Shown here in pieces: positions 1 to 7,578 of a DNA stretch of 15,370 bases (positions are counted from its first letter, which is position 1; each line of letters starts with the position of its first letter). A model generated the notes under the pieces. That model had not been told where the DNA came from. It ran no database searches and was given only the letters and a program-made list of their open reading frames with translations. Origin of the DNA: Nitrospirota bacterium. Its GTDB lineage: Bacteria; Nitrospirota; Thermodesulfovibrionia; UBA6902; BMS3Bbin08. The translations under genes and the position numbers were made by a program. The stretch spans positions 1 through 15,370 of the forward strand of contig DAOVVO010000021.1 in assembly GCA_030637135.1 (NCBI GenBank), given 5' to 3'.

Positions 1-1
1 A

Positions 2-1381
2 ATTAAAGTTATAGCCGGTGAGTATCCTGAGGAACTATTTGATACAGCGGACATTATCGTGGTAAGCCCCGGTGTCGTGCTTGACATTCCTCCGCTTAAG
101 CGCGCACGAAAGAAAGGCATACCAATAATTGGAGAGCTTGAACTTGCCTACCAGACAGTACAGTCCATCATCAGTAATCAGGATTCCGTAAAGACGAATG
201 ATTCAACTCTAAACTCTCATCATATAAAGCCTCATTTTATAAGTGTTACAGGTACAAATGGGAAATCAACGGTAACTACCCTCATTGACATGATGCTCAA
301 AAAAGCACATTTCAGAACCATAATGGGAGGGAATATCGGTAGTGCCCTGACAAATGAATTGAATCAGCTAAATGTTACAGAAGAAGAATTGAACGTTGAC
401 TACATTGTTGCCGAGGTTTCCAGTTTTCAGCTTGAGTCGATACAGAATTTCAGACCCGCTGTTTCATTGATCCTCAATATAACGTCTGATCATCTTGACA
501 GGTACAGCACTATGCAGGAATATGTTGATGCAAAGGCACATGTCTTTAAGAATCAGGGCAGCGGTGATTACCTTATTCTTAATGCTGATGATCCAGAAGT
601 GATGAAATTATATAATTCACGGTTTAAGCGTCATGATTCTAATGTGAGAAACATAAATACGTTATTTTTCAGCCGTAAAAATGAGGTTCAGGGAATTTAC
701 TATAAAGATGGAGTTCTCTGCAGCAACTTACTCTCCACCCCAGGGACAACCCCTTCCGGATTTTTAAGGAAGGGGTTTGTCCCCCCCTTCTCTCTTGTTG
801 CCGTTGATGAAATTAAGATGAAAGGGGTTCATAATCTCGAAAATGTAATGGCATCTTCTCTTGCTGCATTTATCTGTGGATGCACCGTAGAGAAAATCAG
901 GGACGTGCTTAAAGAATTCCCCGGGCTTGAACACAGGCTTGAATTTGTTTGTGAGATTGGCGGGATAAAGTTCATAAATGATTCAAAAGGGACAAACGTT
1001 GGCGCAGTTGTTAAATCTCTCGAGAGCTTTCAGAACGTCATTCTGATTATGGGAGGAAGAGATAAAGATGGTGATTTCAATGTTTTAAAAAACCTGGTAA
1101 AACAAAAGGTTAAGAGTCTTATTTTACTCGGAGAGGCACAAAAGAAAATTGCAGATGCAATCGGTGAAATAACAGAGACAGTATTCGTTAAGGACATCAG
1201 GGAAGCTGTTAAGCTCTCCCTGTCTAAGGCCGTTGCTGGTGATGTTGTATTGTTATCTCCCGGGTGCGCAAGTTTTGATATGTTTGCAAACTTTGAAGAA
1301 AGAGGGCAAAAATTTAAAGAAGCGGTAAGAGAACTACATAATTTGAAAATGAAAAATGTACATAACAATGAGAAACGCTGA
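2..1381 (+). CDS. murD: MurD, UDP-MurNAc-L-alanine:D-glutamate ligase (5' partial)
   Basis: Cytoplasmic Mur ligase that adds D-glutamate to UDP-MurNAc-L-Ala using ATP. The frame is open from base 2, so the N-terminus (roughly 50-60 residues by comparison with E. coli MurD) lies upstream; the GTG at 59 is internal. Counting from base 2, the ATP P-loop GTNGKST has its Lys at about residue 88. It is followed by the SSFQLES, NITSDHLDRY, HRLEFV and NDSKGTNVG motifs and the C-terminal GCASFDMFANFEERG block. The 459 visible residues already exceed many complete MurD proteins (about 440-460). Part of the excess is a Pro/Gly-rich stretch encoded by a perfect-looking hairpin at 743-783. The gene heads the visible part of the dcw cluster, and 153 bases separate it from ftsW. 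The family assignment is secure. Confidence 0.97.
   Translation: MKVIAGEYPEELFDTADIIVVSPGVVLDIPPLKRARKKGIPIIGELELAYQTVQSIISNQDSVKTNDSTLNSHHIKPHFISVTGTNGKSTVTTLIDMMLKKAHFRTIMGGNIGSALTNELNQLNVTEEELNVDYIVAEVSSFQLESIQNFRPAVSLILNITSDHLDRYSTMQEYVDAKAHVFKNQGSGDYLILNADDPEVMKLYNSRFKRHDSNVRNINTLFFSRKNEVQGIYYKDGVLCSNLLSTPGTTPSGFLRKGFVPPFSLVAVDEIKMKGVHNLENVMASSLAAFICGCTVEKIRDVLKEFPGLEHRLEFVCEIGGIKFINDSKGTNVGAVVKSLESFQNVILIMGGRDKDGDFNVLKNLVKQKVKSLILLGEAQKKIADAIGEITETVFVKDIREAVKLSLSKAVAGDVVLLSPGCASFDMFANFEERGQKFKEAVRELHNLKMKNVHNNEKR
743..783 (+). repeat. Palindromic element inside the murD reading frame
   Basis: The left arm gggacaaccccttcc (743-757) pairs with the right arm at 768-783, giving 15 base pairs, one bulged T (778) and a 10-base loop. 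It is read in frame as PGTTPSGFLRKGFVPPF or similar, between the strand ending VLCSN and the conserved AVDEIKMKGVHNLEN segment. Other MurD proteins have only a short loop there, so about 13-15 residues look inserted. This resembles in-frame palindromic elements known from Rickettsia, but the sequence itself is not one I recognise. Confidence 0.75.
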
Positions 1382-1544
1382 ATTGCTAAATTCCGCTTAC
1401 CACATGTTACACACATGCGGAATCCCGGTGTGCAAGCATTATGTCCGGGGTTTAAGAAAGCGGAGCATTGTTTATAGCTTGGAAATGAGCGATTCGAATT
1501 TTGTGCTTCAATTTTTTAATGATGAGGAATATACATGGTTATAG
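1356..1544 (+). CDS. Doubtful 62-codon ORF bridging murD and ftsW
   Basis: This frame overlaps the last 26 bases of murD and the first 10 bases of ftsW, and so fills the 153-base spacer. The predicted product is Cys- and His-containing, has no signal peptide or membrane segment, and resembles no family I know. There is no Shine-Dalgarno sequence before the ATG. An open frame of this length is not rare by chance at this base composition. The spacer also carries a dyad (1390-1423), which fits a non-coding spacer better. Listed because it is the only candidate gene there. Confidence 0.15.
   Translation: MYITMRNAELLNSAYHMLHTCGIPVCKHYVRGLRKRSIVYSLEMSDSNFVLQFFNDEEYTWL
1390..1423. repeat. Dyad symmetry in the murD-ftsW spacer
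   Basis: The arms attccgc (1390-1396) and gcggaat (1417-1423) are perfect reverse complements, 9 bases after the murD stop. A second short pairing, atgt with acat (1404-1407 and 1413-1416), lies inside the loop. No T-run follows, so it is not a standard intrinsic terminator. It could be an operator, a processing site or the remnant of a repeat. Confidence 0.45.
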
Positions 1545-2827
1545 ACAAAAATGCACGCCGCATCATTATACCTGTGATTCTTCTTCTCTGCATAGGAATT
1601 TTGATGGTTTATAGTTCAAGTTCCATGATTTCAATGGAAAGATATGGAAGCAGTTTTCATTATGTGTGGAGGCATTTTTTGAATATTCTGATCGGGTTTA
1701 CTGCAATGATTATAGTAGCAAAGATAGATTATCATAAGCTCCGGGCTTTCGTCATTCCGTCACTTTTATTTTCCGTTATTCTTCTCATGCTGGTTTTTGT
1801 GCCTGGTATTGGTGTCCCTGCAGGTGAAAATAGTGAGGTAAAAAGGTGGATTGACCTGGGCCTGTTCACCTTTCAGCCTTCAGAACTTGTAAAAATAACA
1901 ATGGTTCTGTTTTTAGCTGATTACATAAGTAAAAAAGCACATCAGATGAAAGATATTCGTTACGGAGTTGTAATTCCAATGAGTGTTATGGCTGTTTTTC
2001 AGGGCATTATTCTGCTTCAACCTGACTTCGGGGCAGTTATGAGCATAGGTATCCTGACACTCACAATCTTATTTATAGGGGGCATACAATGGAAGCACGT
2101 TTTTGGAGTTGTCGGTATCTCGCTTCCTGTTGTCTGTATACTTATATTATCCGCTCCTTATAGAGTTGTAAGGATACTGTGTTTCCTGAACCCCTGGCAG
2201 GACCGGCAGGGCTGTGGATATCAATTGATTCAATCATTCCTTGCATTTGGCAGGGGAGGGCTCACGGGCGTAGGCTTCGGAAGCAGTAAACAGAAACTTT
2301 TTTTCCTCCCGGAAGCCCATACTGATTTCATATTTTCTCTGGTGGGAGAAGAAGCCGGTCTTGTAGGGGCACTGTGTATATTGGGCATTTTTATATATCT
2401 TTTGATAAAACTTTTTAAGGTTGCAATGAAAAAAGAGAATTCTTTTGGTTATTACCTTGCTTTGGGCTTGACGCTCATGATAGGAAGTCAGGCACTTATA
2501 AACTTTGCCGTTAGTGTAGGTTTAATGCCTACAAAAGGGTTACCACTTCCATTTATAAGCTACGGGGGTTCAGCCCTGCTTGTAAACATGGCAGCAGTGG
2601 GGATTCTTTTAAATATATTGAAAAACAGCAGTAGTTCCCCGGGTGTTCCCTCAGTTCGGTTTGTTCCGGAGACCAGCAAGCTTGCTCTGTTTAATTCCCG
2701 TTTTTTTAAAAGTTACGGGAAGAGAGGCAGCAACATGATTTTTCCTGAAGACTTTAAAAGTGACGGCTCTAACTTTGATGTTATGTCGTCATCTGTTTGG
2801 AGATGGAAAGGTGACAGATGCGAGTAG
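1535..2827 (+). CDS. ftsW: FtsW, septal peptidoglycan polymerase (SEDS family)
   Basis: Inner-membrane glycosyltransferase that polymerises lipid II at the division septum together with its class B PBP partner. Hydrophobic segments recur through about residue 362, as expected for a ten-helix SEDS protein; the first spans about residues 10-28. Visible SEDS motifs are RWIDLGLFTFQPSELVK, LQPDFG, FLNPW, FGRGGLTGVGFGSSKQK, PEAHTDFIF and GLMPTKGLPLPFISYGG. Asp264 in the HTDF motif matches the essential Asp of E. coli FtsW and RodA. The ATG at 1535 follows a gaggaa element. About 68 Ser-rich, non-membrane residues (363-430) extend past the last helix, longer than in many FtsW proteins. The end overlaps murG by 10 bases, implying translational coupling. 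RodA is the alternative paralogue, but dcw context favours FtsW. Confidence 0.96.
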   Translation: MVIDKNARRIIIPVILLLCIGILMVYSSSSMISMERYGSSFHYVWRHFLNILIGFTAMIIVAKIDYHKLRAFVIPSLLFSVILLMLVFVPGIGVPAGENSEVKRWIDLGLFTFQPSELVKITMVLFLADYISKKAHQMKDIRYGVVIPMSVMAVFQGIILLQPDFGAVMSIGILTLTILFIGGIQWKHVFGVVGISLPVVCILILSAPYRVVRILCFLNPWQDRQGCGYQLIQSFLAFGRGGLTGVGFGSSKQKLFFLPEAHTDFIFSLVGEEAGLVGALCILGIFIYLLIKLFKVAMKKENSFGYYLALGLTLMIGSQALINFAVSVGLMPTKGLPLPFISYGGSALLVNMAAVGILLNILKNSSSSPGVPSVRFVPETSKLALFNSRFFKSYGKRGSNMIFPEDFKSDGSNFDVMSSSVWRWKGDRCE

Positions 2828-3927
2828 TGATTGCAGGTGGTGGAACAGGAGGACATGTGTTTCCCGGGATTGCTGTTGCTAAAGAATTAAAGAAAAATTT
2901 CAAAGAAGCAGAGATTGTGTTCGTTGGAACATCTGAAGGGATTGAGGTAAAAATAGTACCTAAAGAGGGATTTGATATAAGATTTATAAAATCAGAGGGT
3001 ATTGTAAGGCGGGGTATTTTCAGATCAATAAAGGCTTTCTTTAAGATTCCTATCTCAATAAAAGAATCCTTTACTATTTTAAAGGACATTAAGCCAGATG
3101 TGGTTTTTGGCGTTGGCGGTTATTGTTCCGGTCCTGTTCTCTTCACTGCCGTTTTAAAGGGAATACCTACCATGATACATGAACAGAACACAATACCCGG
3201 ATTTACCAATAAACTTCTTGGAAAATTTGTAGATATTGTGGCGGTTACATATCTTGAAAGCATGGATTTTTTCTCCAAGGACAAGACCTATTTTACAGGC
3301 AATCCTGTAAGGGATGAAATATTAAGAGGAGATAGAAAGAGGGGACACAAGAACTTTCATCTTGACAAAAACCGCTTCACAATTTTTGTATTTGGCGGGA
3401 GTTCCGGTGCAAACAAGATTAATAAAAACGTAAGTGAAGCACTTACATACATTGAAGATTATAAGGATAAAATTCAATTCCTGCACCAGACTGGCGAAAA
3501 AGATTTTAATTTTGTGAGGGAATTCTATCAGGCAAGAGGATTCAAGGGGACCATTATTCCCTTCACATATGATATGGCTGATGCATATGCAGTGGCGGAT
3601 CTTGTTATATCAAGGGCTGGCGCAACTACCATTGCCGAGTTAACTGCGTGTGGAAAAGCAGCAATACTTGTTCCGTATCCTTTTGCAGCCGGCAATCATC
3701 AAGAAGTCAATGCAAGAAGACTCTGGGACATTGGTGCAGCCCAGATGATCCATAATAGAGAACTGAGCGGAAGGTCACTTTCTGATTTGATAAGGTATTT
3801 TATAGAGGACCCGGATGCTATAGGGGAGACGGAGCGAATTAGCAGGTCACTCGGTAAACCTGAAGCAACGAAGAAAATAGTTGAACTTATGACAGGACTG
3901 GTAAAAAGAAAGAAAGGAGAAAACTGA
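2818..3927 (+). CDS. murG: MurG, UDP-GlcNAc:lipid I N-acetylglucosaminyltransferase
   Basis: Peripheral inner-membrane enzyme of the GT-B fold that transfers GlcNAc from UDP-GlcNAc to lipid I, giving lipid II, the substrate of FtsW encoded just upstream. The N-terminal glycine-rich loop GGGTGGHVFPG (His13) and the HEQN motif at 121-124 mark the acceptor domain. FGGSSGANKIN, SRAGATTIAEL and PYPFAAGNHQEVNA mark the C-terminal UDP-GlcNAc domain. At 369 residues the length is normal. The ATG lies inside the end of ftsW, with aaggtg 4 bases before it as a plausible ribosome site. A 175-base spacer follows before murC. Confidence 0.97.
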   Translation: MRVVIAGGGTGGHVFPGIAVAKELKKNFKEAEIVFVGTSEGIEVKIVPKEGFDIRFIKSEGIVRRGIFRSIKAFFKIPISIKESFTILKDIKPDVVFGVGGYCSGPVLFTAVLKGIPTMIHEQNTIPGFTNKLLGKFVDIVAVTYLESMDFFSKDKTYFTGNPVRDEILRGDRKRGHKNFHLDKNRFTIFVFGGSSGANKINKNVSEALTYIEDYKDKIQFLHQTGEKDFNFVREFYQARGFKGTIIPFTYDMADAYAVADLVISRAGATTIAELTACGKAAILVPYPFAAGNHQEVNARRLWDIGAAQMIHNRELSGRSLSDLIRYFIEDPDAIGETERISRSLGKPEATKKIVELMTGLVKRKKGEN

Positions 3928-4102
3928 ACATATTCAAATCTTGATAAAGGAATTCGCAACTCATCCACAGGTCCCGAATTCTGACGTACGGACTGAAATT
4001 GAGTGGGGCATAAAAATATGCACATTGTACAACATTTTTTTTCAGCCGCATCTGGTACTTGTTTAGGAATGAGCATGTGAATATTCGGTTTTTTTATATT
4101 TT
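3928..4102. other. murG-murC spacer with weak dyads
   Basis: This 175-base gap has no ORF of note. It contains an inverted gaattcg/cgaattc pair (3950-3956 and 3975-3981), a small hairpin gcata-aaaa-tatgc (4008-4021) and the palindrome ttgtacaa (4025-4032) followed by cattttttttc. None makes a convincing intrinsic terminator. The murC ATG has no Shine-Dalgarno sequence; an AT-rich run sits directly before it. I cannot name a promoter here. Confidence 0.4.
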
Positions 4103-5548
4103 ATGAACAAGCAATTTGAGGTAGCCCATTTTATAGGTATCGGTGGTACGGGTATGAGTGGCATCGCAGAGGTCCTGAAAAATCTTGGCTATGAAGTGAG
4201 AGGTTCGGACTTAAAAAAATCCGATACAACCAGAAGACTTGAAGCATTGGGAATACATATAACCATAGGACACAGCGCAGAGAATATAAAAGGCGCACAT
4301 GTAGTAGTAGTATCCTCTGCTGTTTCACCTGATAATCCCGAGATAAGAGCTGCGAAAGAACAGTCTATCCCTGTAATACCGAGAGCTGAAATGCTTGCCG
4401 AGCTCGCAAGACTTAAGTATAGCGTGCTTATTGCGGGTGCGCATGGAAAGACAACAACGACCTCTTTGGTAGCACACGTGCTCGTATCCGGGGGGCTCGA
4501 CCCAACGGTGGTAATAGGGGGGAAATTGAAAGACACCGGAAGTAATGCCAAAGTGGGGCAGGGAGAATACCTTATTGCAGAGGCTGATGAGAGCGATGGT
4601 TCATTCTTGAAACTTTCACCTACCATAGCGGTTGTTACAAATATAGATAGAGAACACCTGGATTACTTTAAAACTATCGAGGAACTAAAAAAAGCGTTTC
4701 TTTCATTTGTAAATAAAGTACCGTTTTACGGGGCATCCATACTGTGTGCCGACGATGATAATATAAAAGAACTTTTACCGAAGATACAGAGACGGTTTTT
4801 CACGTACGGGTTGGGTCATGGTCTCGACATTGTGGCGAGGAATGTAAAGGTGGAAGGACTTGTATCAAAATTCGAAGTAATAGTGAAAGGGGCGTCCTTT
4901 GGTTTTTTTGAAGTACCGCTTCCCGGGATACATAATGTTTATAACACCCTGGCTGCTATCGGAGTTGCCTATGAACTTGGACTTGATATAAACAATGTAC
5001 GACAGTCACTCGAAAATTTCAGTGGTGTTCAGAGGAGGTTTGAATTGAGGGGCGAGGTCTCCGGAATCCGGGTGTTTGATGACTATGGGCACCATCCCAC
5101 AGAAATTATTTCAACTCTCAGGGTGGGAAATGCGATAAGGCTTTGGAATGCAGGGCACGGATTACAAAACGCACAGCAGGGGCATGAAAAGGGGAAATTT
5201 GTAGTTGTCTTTCAACCGCACAGATATACACGGACAAGAGATTTGCTCCATGATTTTTTTAAAGCTTTTGCGGATGCAGACAAGATAATTCTCATGGATA
5301 TATTTCCAGCAGGAGAAAAACCCATAGATGGAATAAATACCGAGGTCTTATGTAACGGAATAAAAAAAACAGGAAAAGAAGTTGTGTACATGAGGGACAG
5401 AACGCATATCCTTAAGTGTCTCGATAGCGAGTTGCGTAATGGAGATATTCTGCTGACTCTCGGGGCAGGTGATGTGTGGAAGATAGGAGAGGACTATTTA
5501 AAAATGAAAAAATCAAAGTTCAGAATAAAGGAAGGAAGTTTTAATTGA
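4103..5548 (+). CDS. murC: MurC, UDP-MurNAc:L-alanine ligase
   Basis: Cytoplasmic Mur ligase that adds L-alanine to UDP-MurNAc using ATP, the first peptide step. The N-terminal Rossmann loop GIGGTGMSGIAEVL starts near residue 12, and the P-loop GAHGKTTT is at 112-119. Then come EADESDGS, NIDREHLDYF, GVQRRFELRG, DDYGHHPTE, FQPHRYTRTRDL and the C-terminal LGAGDVWKIGE. At 481 residues it is slightly long; about 15 extra residues lie near 343-364, between DDYGHHPTE and FQPHRY. The start is fixed by the Rossmann loop close to the N-terminus, although no clear ribosome site precedes it. The stop overlaps the murB start by four bases (TTGA), a coupling arrangement. Confidence 0.97.
   Translation: MNKQFEVAHFIGIGGTGMSGIAEVLKNLGYEVRGSDLKKSDTTRRLEALGIHITIGHSAENIKGAHVVVVSSAVSPDNPEIRAAKEQSIPVIPRAEMLAELARLKYSVLIAGAHGKTTTTSLVAHVLVSGGLDPTVVIGGKLKDTGSNAKVGQGEYLIAEADESDGSFLKLSPTIAVVTNIDREHLDYFKTIEELKKAFLSFVNKVPFYGASILCADDDNIKELLPKIQRRFFTYGLGHGLDIVARNVKVEGLVSKFEVIVKGASFGFFEVPLPGIHNVYNTLAAIGVAYELGLDINNVRQSLENFSGVQRRFELRGEVSGIRVFDDYGHHPTEIISTLRVGNAIRLWNAGHGLQNAQQGHEKGKFVVVFQPHRYTRTRDLLHDFFKAFADADKIILMDIFPAGEKPIDGINTEVLCNGIKKTGKEVVYMRDRTHILKCLDSELRNGDILLTLGAGDVWKIGEDYLKMKKSKFRIKEGSFN
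5528..5538 (+). promoter_or_regulatory. Ribosome binding site selecting the murB TTG start
   Basis: The purine run aaggaaggaag lies 6 bases before TTG at 5545, inside the end of murC. It supports the non-ATG start and the 4-base murC/murB overlap. Confidence 0.7.
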
Positions 5549-6510
5549 CTGATAATGAATTAAAAGGGATATTCGAACGGGGGCTTTTTAAAGGCGCAAT
5601 AAACTTTGAACAGCCTCTGTCAGCTTATACATCTTTAAAAATAGGTGGACCTGTTGAAATAATGGTCTTTCCGGAAGATTTAACCTCATTAAAAAATGTC
5701 TTAATTACAGCATACAGGGAAAAAATCCCTATTTTTGTTCTCGGAGCCGGAACAAATCTTCTTGTAAGAGATGGTGGCGTACACGGAATAGCGGTATCAT
5801 TAAAGGCTTTTAAGAACATTGAAGTCATTCAAAATATAAAACGCGTCGCACCGCATCTCTCTTATCAGAAAGGTTCAGATGATTTCACAGGCCTTTTCGT
5901 TGAAGCAGGGGTACCGCTTGGCAGCGTGATCAATTTTATGAAAGGAAAGGGGTATTCAGGAATTGAGGAACTTGCAGGGATTCCCGGCACATTTGGCGGA
6001 GCAGTTTACATGAATGCCGGGGCTTTTCATAAAGAGATGAAAGATGTAATTGTCTCGGTAGCTTTGATGAAGCCTGACGGCAGCATTGTGATAGTAGGGA
6101 GGGACGAACTTACATTTACTTATAGAAGCTCAAATATTCCTGCTCATACCGTGATTCTCAGCGCCAATATTGCCCTTAAGAGAGATATTCCTGAAAATGT
6201 TGCGTTACGTGTTAATGAATATCTAAAAGAGAAAAGACAATCACAGCCGATTGGGGCACCATCTGCGGGTTGTGTTTTTAAAAATCCTGAGGGACATTCA
6301 GCCGGAAGGCTTATAGAGGCTGCTGGATGTAAGGGAATGAGAGCAGGTGATATTGAGGTAAACAGTTTACATGCAAATTATTTCATTAACAAAGGCAGTG
6401 CTACCTGTAAAGATTTTATCCATCTCATGGATATCGTAATAAAAAGGGTTGAGAAGCACAGTGGTATAACACTTGAACCTGAAATAAAAATTGTTGGCAG
6501 GGATGATTAA
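5545..6510 (+). CDS. murB: MurB, UDP-N-acetylenolpyruvoylglucosamine reductase
   Basis: Cytoplasmic FAD- and NADPH-dependent enzyme that reduces UDP-GlcNAc-enolpyruvate to UDP-MurNAc, the substrate of MurC. The FAD-binding domain shows YTSLKIGGP, GAGTNLLVRDGG and GIEELAGIPGTFGGAVYMNAGA. The substrate domain shows FTYRSSNI, PSAGCVFKNP, AGRLIEAAG and the closing GITLEPEIKIVG. Cys243 in SAGCVFKNP sits where E. coli MurB has its catalytic Ser; both residues occur in the family, so this is not a defect. The start is TTG, supported by a strong ribosome site and a TTGA overlap with the murC stop. Length (321) fits the compact MurB type. A 105-base spacer to ddl follows. Confidence 0.96.
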   Translation: MTDNELKGIFERGLFKGAINFEQPLSAYTSLKIGGPVEIMVFPEDLTSLKNVLITAYREKIPIFVLGAGTNLLVRDGGVHGIAVSLKAFKNIEVIQNIKRVAPHLSYQKGSDDFTGLFVEAGVPLGSVINFMKGKGYSGIEELAGIPGTFGGAVYMNAGAFHKEMKDVIVSVALMKPDGSIVIVGRDELTFTYRSSNIPAHTVILSANIALKRDIPENVALRVNEYLKEKRQSQPIGAPSAGCVFKNPEGHSAGRLIEAAGCKGMRAGDIEVNSLHANYFINKGSATCKDFIHLMDIVIKRVEKHSGITLEPEIKIVGRDD

Positions 6511-6568
6511 GCAGATTTTAAAAATTAAGAATCAACGTGCAGTGTTAAGGAGAGAGGGGATTGTCCTC

Positions 6569-6619
6569 ATGGTTTTGTATAAACCGTTTAAACAAAAACC
6601 TTTCCATAATAAAAAATGA
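6569..6619 (+). CDS. Possible 16-residue leader ORF coupled to ddl
   Basis: ATG at 6569 opens a 16-codon frame (MVLYKPFKQKPFHNKK), rich in Lys and Phe. The purine-rich run aaggagagagggga (6547-6560) lies upstream at a usable distance. Its TGA (6617-6619) overlaps the ddl ATG (6616-6618) as ATGA. The ddl start has no ribosome site of its own, so translation of this ORF could deliver ribosomes to ddl. It may equally be chance. No attenuator hairpin is evident beyond a weak gagg/cctc pairing before the ATG. Confidence 0.3.
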   Translation: MVLYKPFKQKPFHNKK

Positions 6620-7578
6620 TGGCTAAAGGTCTCATAACAACGAAGAAGATCGGGGTTTTAATGGGGGGTTTTTCTTCTGAGAAGGACGTTTCCGTCAGGA
6701 GCGGACTAGCAGTATATCAGGCCTTGCAGGAGCTTGGGTATAGTTCTGTACCGATAGATGTTGGTAAAGATATAGTGCATGTTTTAAAAAAGGAAAAGAT
6801 ACGTGTTGCCTTTCTGGCGCTTCATGGAAGCACGGGAGAAAATGGCTCAATACAGGGAATGCTTGAAATTTTAGGAATTCCGTATACTGGTTCAGGCGTG
6901 TTAGCTTCTGCCCTTGCCATGGATAAAGAAGCTTCAAAGAAAATATTTTCATATCATGAGTTACCAATATCACAATTTATAGTAGTCAACAGAGACACAG
7001 CAAAACGGAAACGCGGAACCTCAGCTTCCCACTCTGTCGATATACCAGTTCCCCCGTTCGAGCTCCCATGGGTTGTAAAACCATGTACCGAGGGGTCCAG
7101 CATAGGGGTCAGCATTGTTAAAGAACAGGCTGAGCTTGCCCCTAAGCTCGAAAAGGCACTTTCATATGGCCGAAAAGCAATAATTGAAAAGTTTATTGAA
7201 GGAAACGAGGTTCATGTTGGCATACTCGGCAAAAAAATTCTCGGCGGAATAGAAGTCAAACCCTCATTGGAATTTTATAATTACGAAGCTAAATATACGG
7301 CAGGACTTACTGAATATATTATTACTCCACGTATAGAGGAGTCGTTATTTGAAAAGGCAAAAAACATTGCACTGCAAGCCCACATTGCACTGGGGTGTTC
7401 GGGAGCAACCAGAGTTGACCTGAGGATTGACATACATGGTAATCCCTATTTACTTGAGGTTAATACCCTGCCAGGGCTGACAATTACAAGCCTGCTTCCT
7501 AAAATAGCTCAATCAGCAGGTTTAACGTTTAAAGACCTTATAGAGGAGATAGTTAGACTTGCGCTTAAAGAATCGTAA
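6616..7578 (+). CDS. ddl: D-alanine:D-alanine ligase
   Basis: Cytoplasmic ATP-grasp enzyme that joins two D-alanines for addition by MurF. The N-terminal substrate region shows KIGVLMGGFSSEKDVS and ALHGSTGENGSIQG. The ATP-grasp core shows VVKPCTEGSSIGVS from residue 153, the FYNYEAKYT loop with the Tyr typical of D-Ala-D-Ala enzymes rather than Van-type D-lactate ligases, VDLRID, and EVNTLPG at 281-287. A stop lies just upstream in frame (6610), so the start can only be the ATG at 6616, the one at 6619 or later. The 320-residue length is normal. The 3' end overlaps ftsQ by 20 bases. Confidence 0.96.
   Translation: MMAKGLITTKKIGVLMGGFSSEKDVSVRSGLAVYQALQELGYSSVPIDVGKDIVHVLKKEKIRVAFLALHGSTGENGSIQGMLEILGIPYTGSGVLASALAMDKEASKKIFSYHELPISQFIVVNRDTAKRKRGTSASHSVDIPVPPFELPWVVKPCTEGSSIGVSIVKEQAELAPKLEKALSYGRKAIIEKFIEGNEVHVGILGKKILGGIEVKPSLEFYNYEAKYTAGLTEYIITPRIEESLFEKAKNIALQAHIALGCSGATRVDLRIDIHGNPYLLEVNTLPGLTITSLLPKIAQSAGLTFKDLIEEIVRLALKES
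7543..7548 (+). promoter_or_regulatory. Ribosome binding site for the ftsQ TTG start
   Basis: The element gaggag, inside the end of ddl, lies 10 bases before TTG at 7559. The alternative ATG at 7595 has no purine-rich element before it, so the site favours the TTG. Confidence 0.5.

Noticed and set aside
3943..3954. gataaaggaatt shared with 8403-8414 in another dcw spacer
   Set aside because: Several 12-base matches are expected by chance in a 15 kb window, and the flanks do not extend the similarity convincingly.
4008..4044. Small hairpin followed by a T-run after murG as an intrinsic terminator
   Set aside because: The stem is only five AT-rich pairs and the T-run is more than ten bases away; a terminator inside dcw would also be unexpected.
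4189..4626. 145-codon - strand frame opposite murC
   Set aside because: It lies wholly within conserved MurC coding sequence, and its Ser/Pro-rich translation is typical of a shadow frame. Other long - strand frames were dismissed for the same reason.
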